Shown here: positions 47,634-47,975 of the stretch, piece after piece
How the letters are laid out: each line of letters begins with the position of its first letter
Position numbering within the stretch: the first letter of the stretch is position 1
Virus record (IMG/VR): IMGVR_UViG_3300008267_000079
Coordinates: 1 to 47,975 of that record
From: a virus
Strand: one strand, 5' to 3'
Length of the DNA stretch: 47,975 bases
Notes under the pieces: generated by a model
Seen by the model: only the letters and a program-made list of their open reading frames with translations
Told to the model about the DNA's origin: nothing
The model's database searches: none
Translations under genes and position numbers: made by a program

Positions 47634-47975
47634 AAATATTTGATTCTCATTTTAATAAAAATATATATGTTAATAAAAAAATTTCTATTTTTCCAGTAGA
47701 AATTTCTTCTAGTTCTAAGCTAACTATTCCTTTAAATTTAAACTCTAATAATTTTAATATAGAGCTAATTTGCAAGAAACAATCTGGAGATAGTTTTCTC
47801 AACATATCTTTTTTTAAAAATAAGATTTTATTAAAAAATTATAAAGAAATAATTGATTTTAATATTTTTAGTAATAAAAAAATATCTTGTCAATTACCAC
47901 AAGAAGCTGATGAAATTTTGATTGAAAAAAACAAAGGTTCTATTGGTAAAATTATTATCAATAGAATAATTATTT
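47630..47975 (+). CDS. Unknown protein, 3' partial, coupled to the glycosyltransferase
   Basis: The frame opens with an ATG at 47630 that overlaps the TGA of the glycosyltransferase (ATGA) and stays open for 115 codons to the window end. The visible part is Lys/Asn/Ile-rich and beta-leaning (KISIFPVEISSSSKLTIPLN, FNIELICKKQSGDSFLNI). There is no match that I recognise, and no signal peptide. Overlap with the glycosyltransferase suggests joint translation and perhaps a shared pathway. The very high A+T content is like the neighbouring genes. Confidence 0.65.
   Translation, partial: MKIFDSHFNKNIYVNKKISIFPVEISSSSKLTIPLNLNSNNFNIELICKKQSGDSFLNISFFKNKILLKNYKEIIDFNIFSNKKISCQLPQEADEILIEKNKGSIGKIIINRIII

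Noticed and set aside
1-47975. Recoded stop codons, as in some megaphages
   Set aside because: TAA, TAG (for example 7433 and 18038) and TGA (47633) all end real genes at sensible sites.
1-47975. tRNA genes, CRISPR arrays, insertion sequences
   Set aside because: No cloverleaf, spaced repeats, or transposase-like frame was seen; nearly all sequence is coding and the longest gap is about 90 bp.

Overview
This window reads as the tail and baseplate cluster of a large, AT-rich, contractile-tailed bacteriophage (myovirus), probably of jumbo or megaphage size. Everything is on the + strand with very short gaps. Recognisable genes follow the usual contractile-tail order: neck/terminator candidate, sheath, tube, frameshifted assembly chaperones, tape measure, hub, spike, gp25-like wedge, J-like wedge, gpI-like protein, adhesin-like proteins. 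TAA, TAG and TGA all end real genes, so there is no sign of stop-codon reassignment. Arginine is mostly AGA/AGG. No gene identifies the host.

Region 1 (1-2556): the end of a beta-helix (pectin-lyase-like) protein cut by the window edge, a coiled-coil protein with a carboxypeptidase-regulatory-like beta domain, an unknown 126-aa protein and a likely tail terminator/neck protein. Region 2 (2557-9272): a 1065-aa sheath and 212-aa tube, then a rho-independent terminator and a new -10-like element, then the chaperone pair joined by a textbook -1 frameshift site (A_AAA_AAA, 6-nt spacer, 8-bp hairpin), then a 609-aa tape measure that predicts a tail of roughly 90 nm.

Region 3 (9308-41439): a greatly enlarged baseplate. 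It has a 358-aa tail protein, a 1740-aa hub, an 804-aa spike candidate, a 2671-aa protein with a cluster of membrane-like helices, a 677-aa partner, a gp25-like wedge, a 1103-aa J-like wedge and a 3160-aa gpI-position protein with LamG-like modules. Region 4 (41500-47975): a GNAT acetyltransferase, a 1499-aa structural/adhesin protein with two dockerin-type calcium loops, a GT-B glycosyltransferase and an unknown gene that runs off the end.

The genes probably act together to build a contractile tail with an unusually large, multi-domain baseplate. The two enzymes beside the adhesin-like proteins may modify the virion or the host, but this is inferred from position alone. The most notable signals are the frameshift site, two genes whose TATAAT hexamer lies exactly 6 nt before the ATG (probable leaderless mRNAs), the hydrophobic block inside the 2671-aa protein, a sharp GC-rich island inside the 3160-aa gene, and a 37-nt direct repeat over the starts of the acetyltransferase and adhesin genes.
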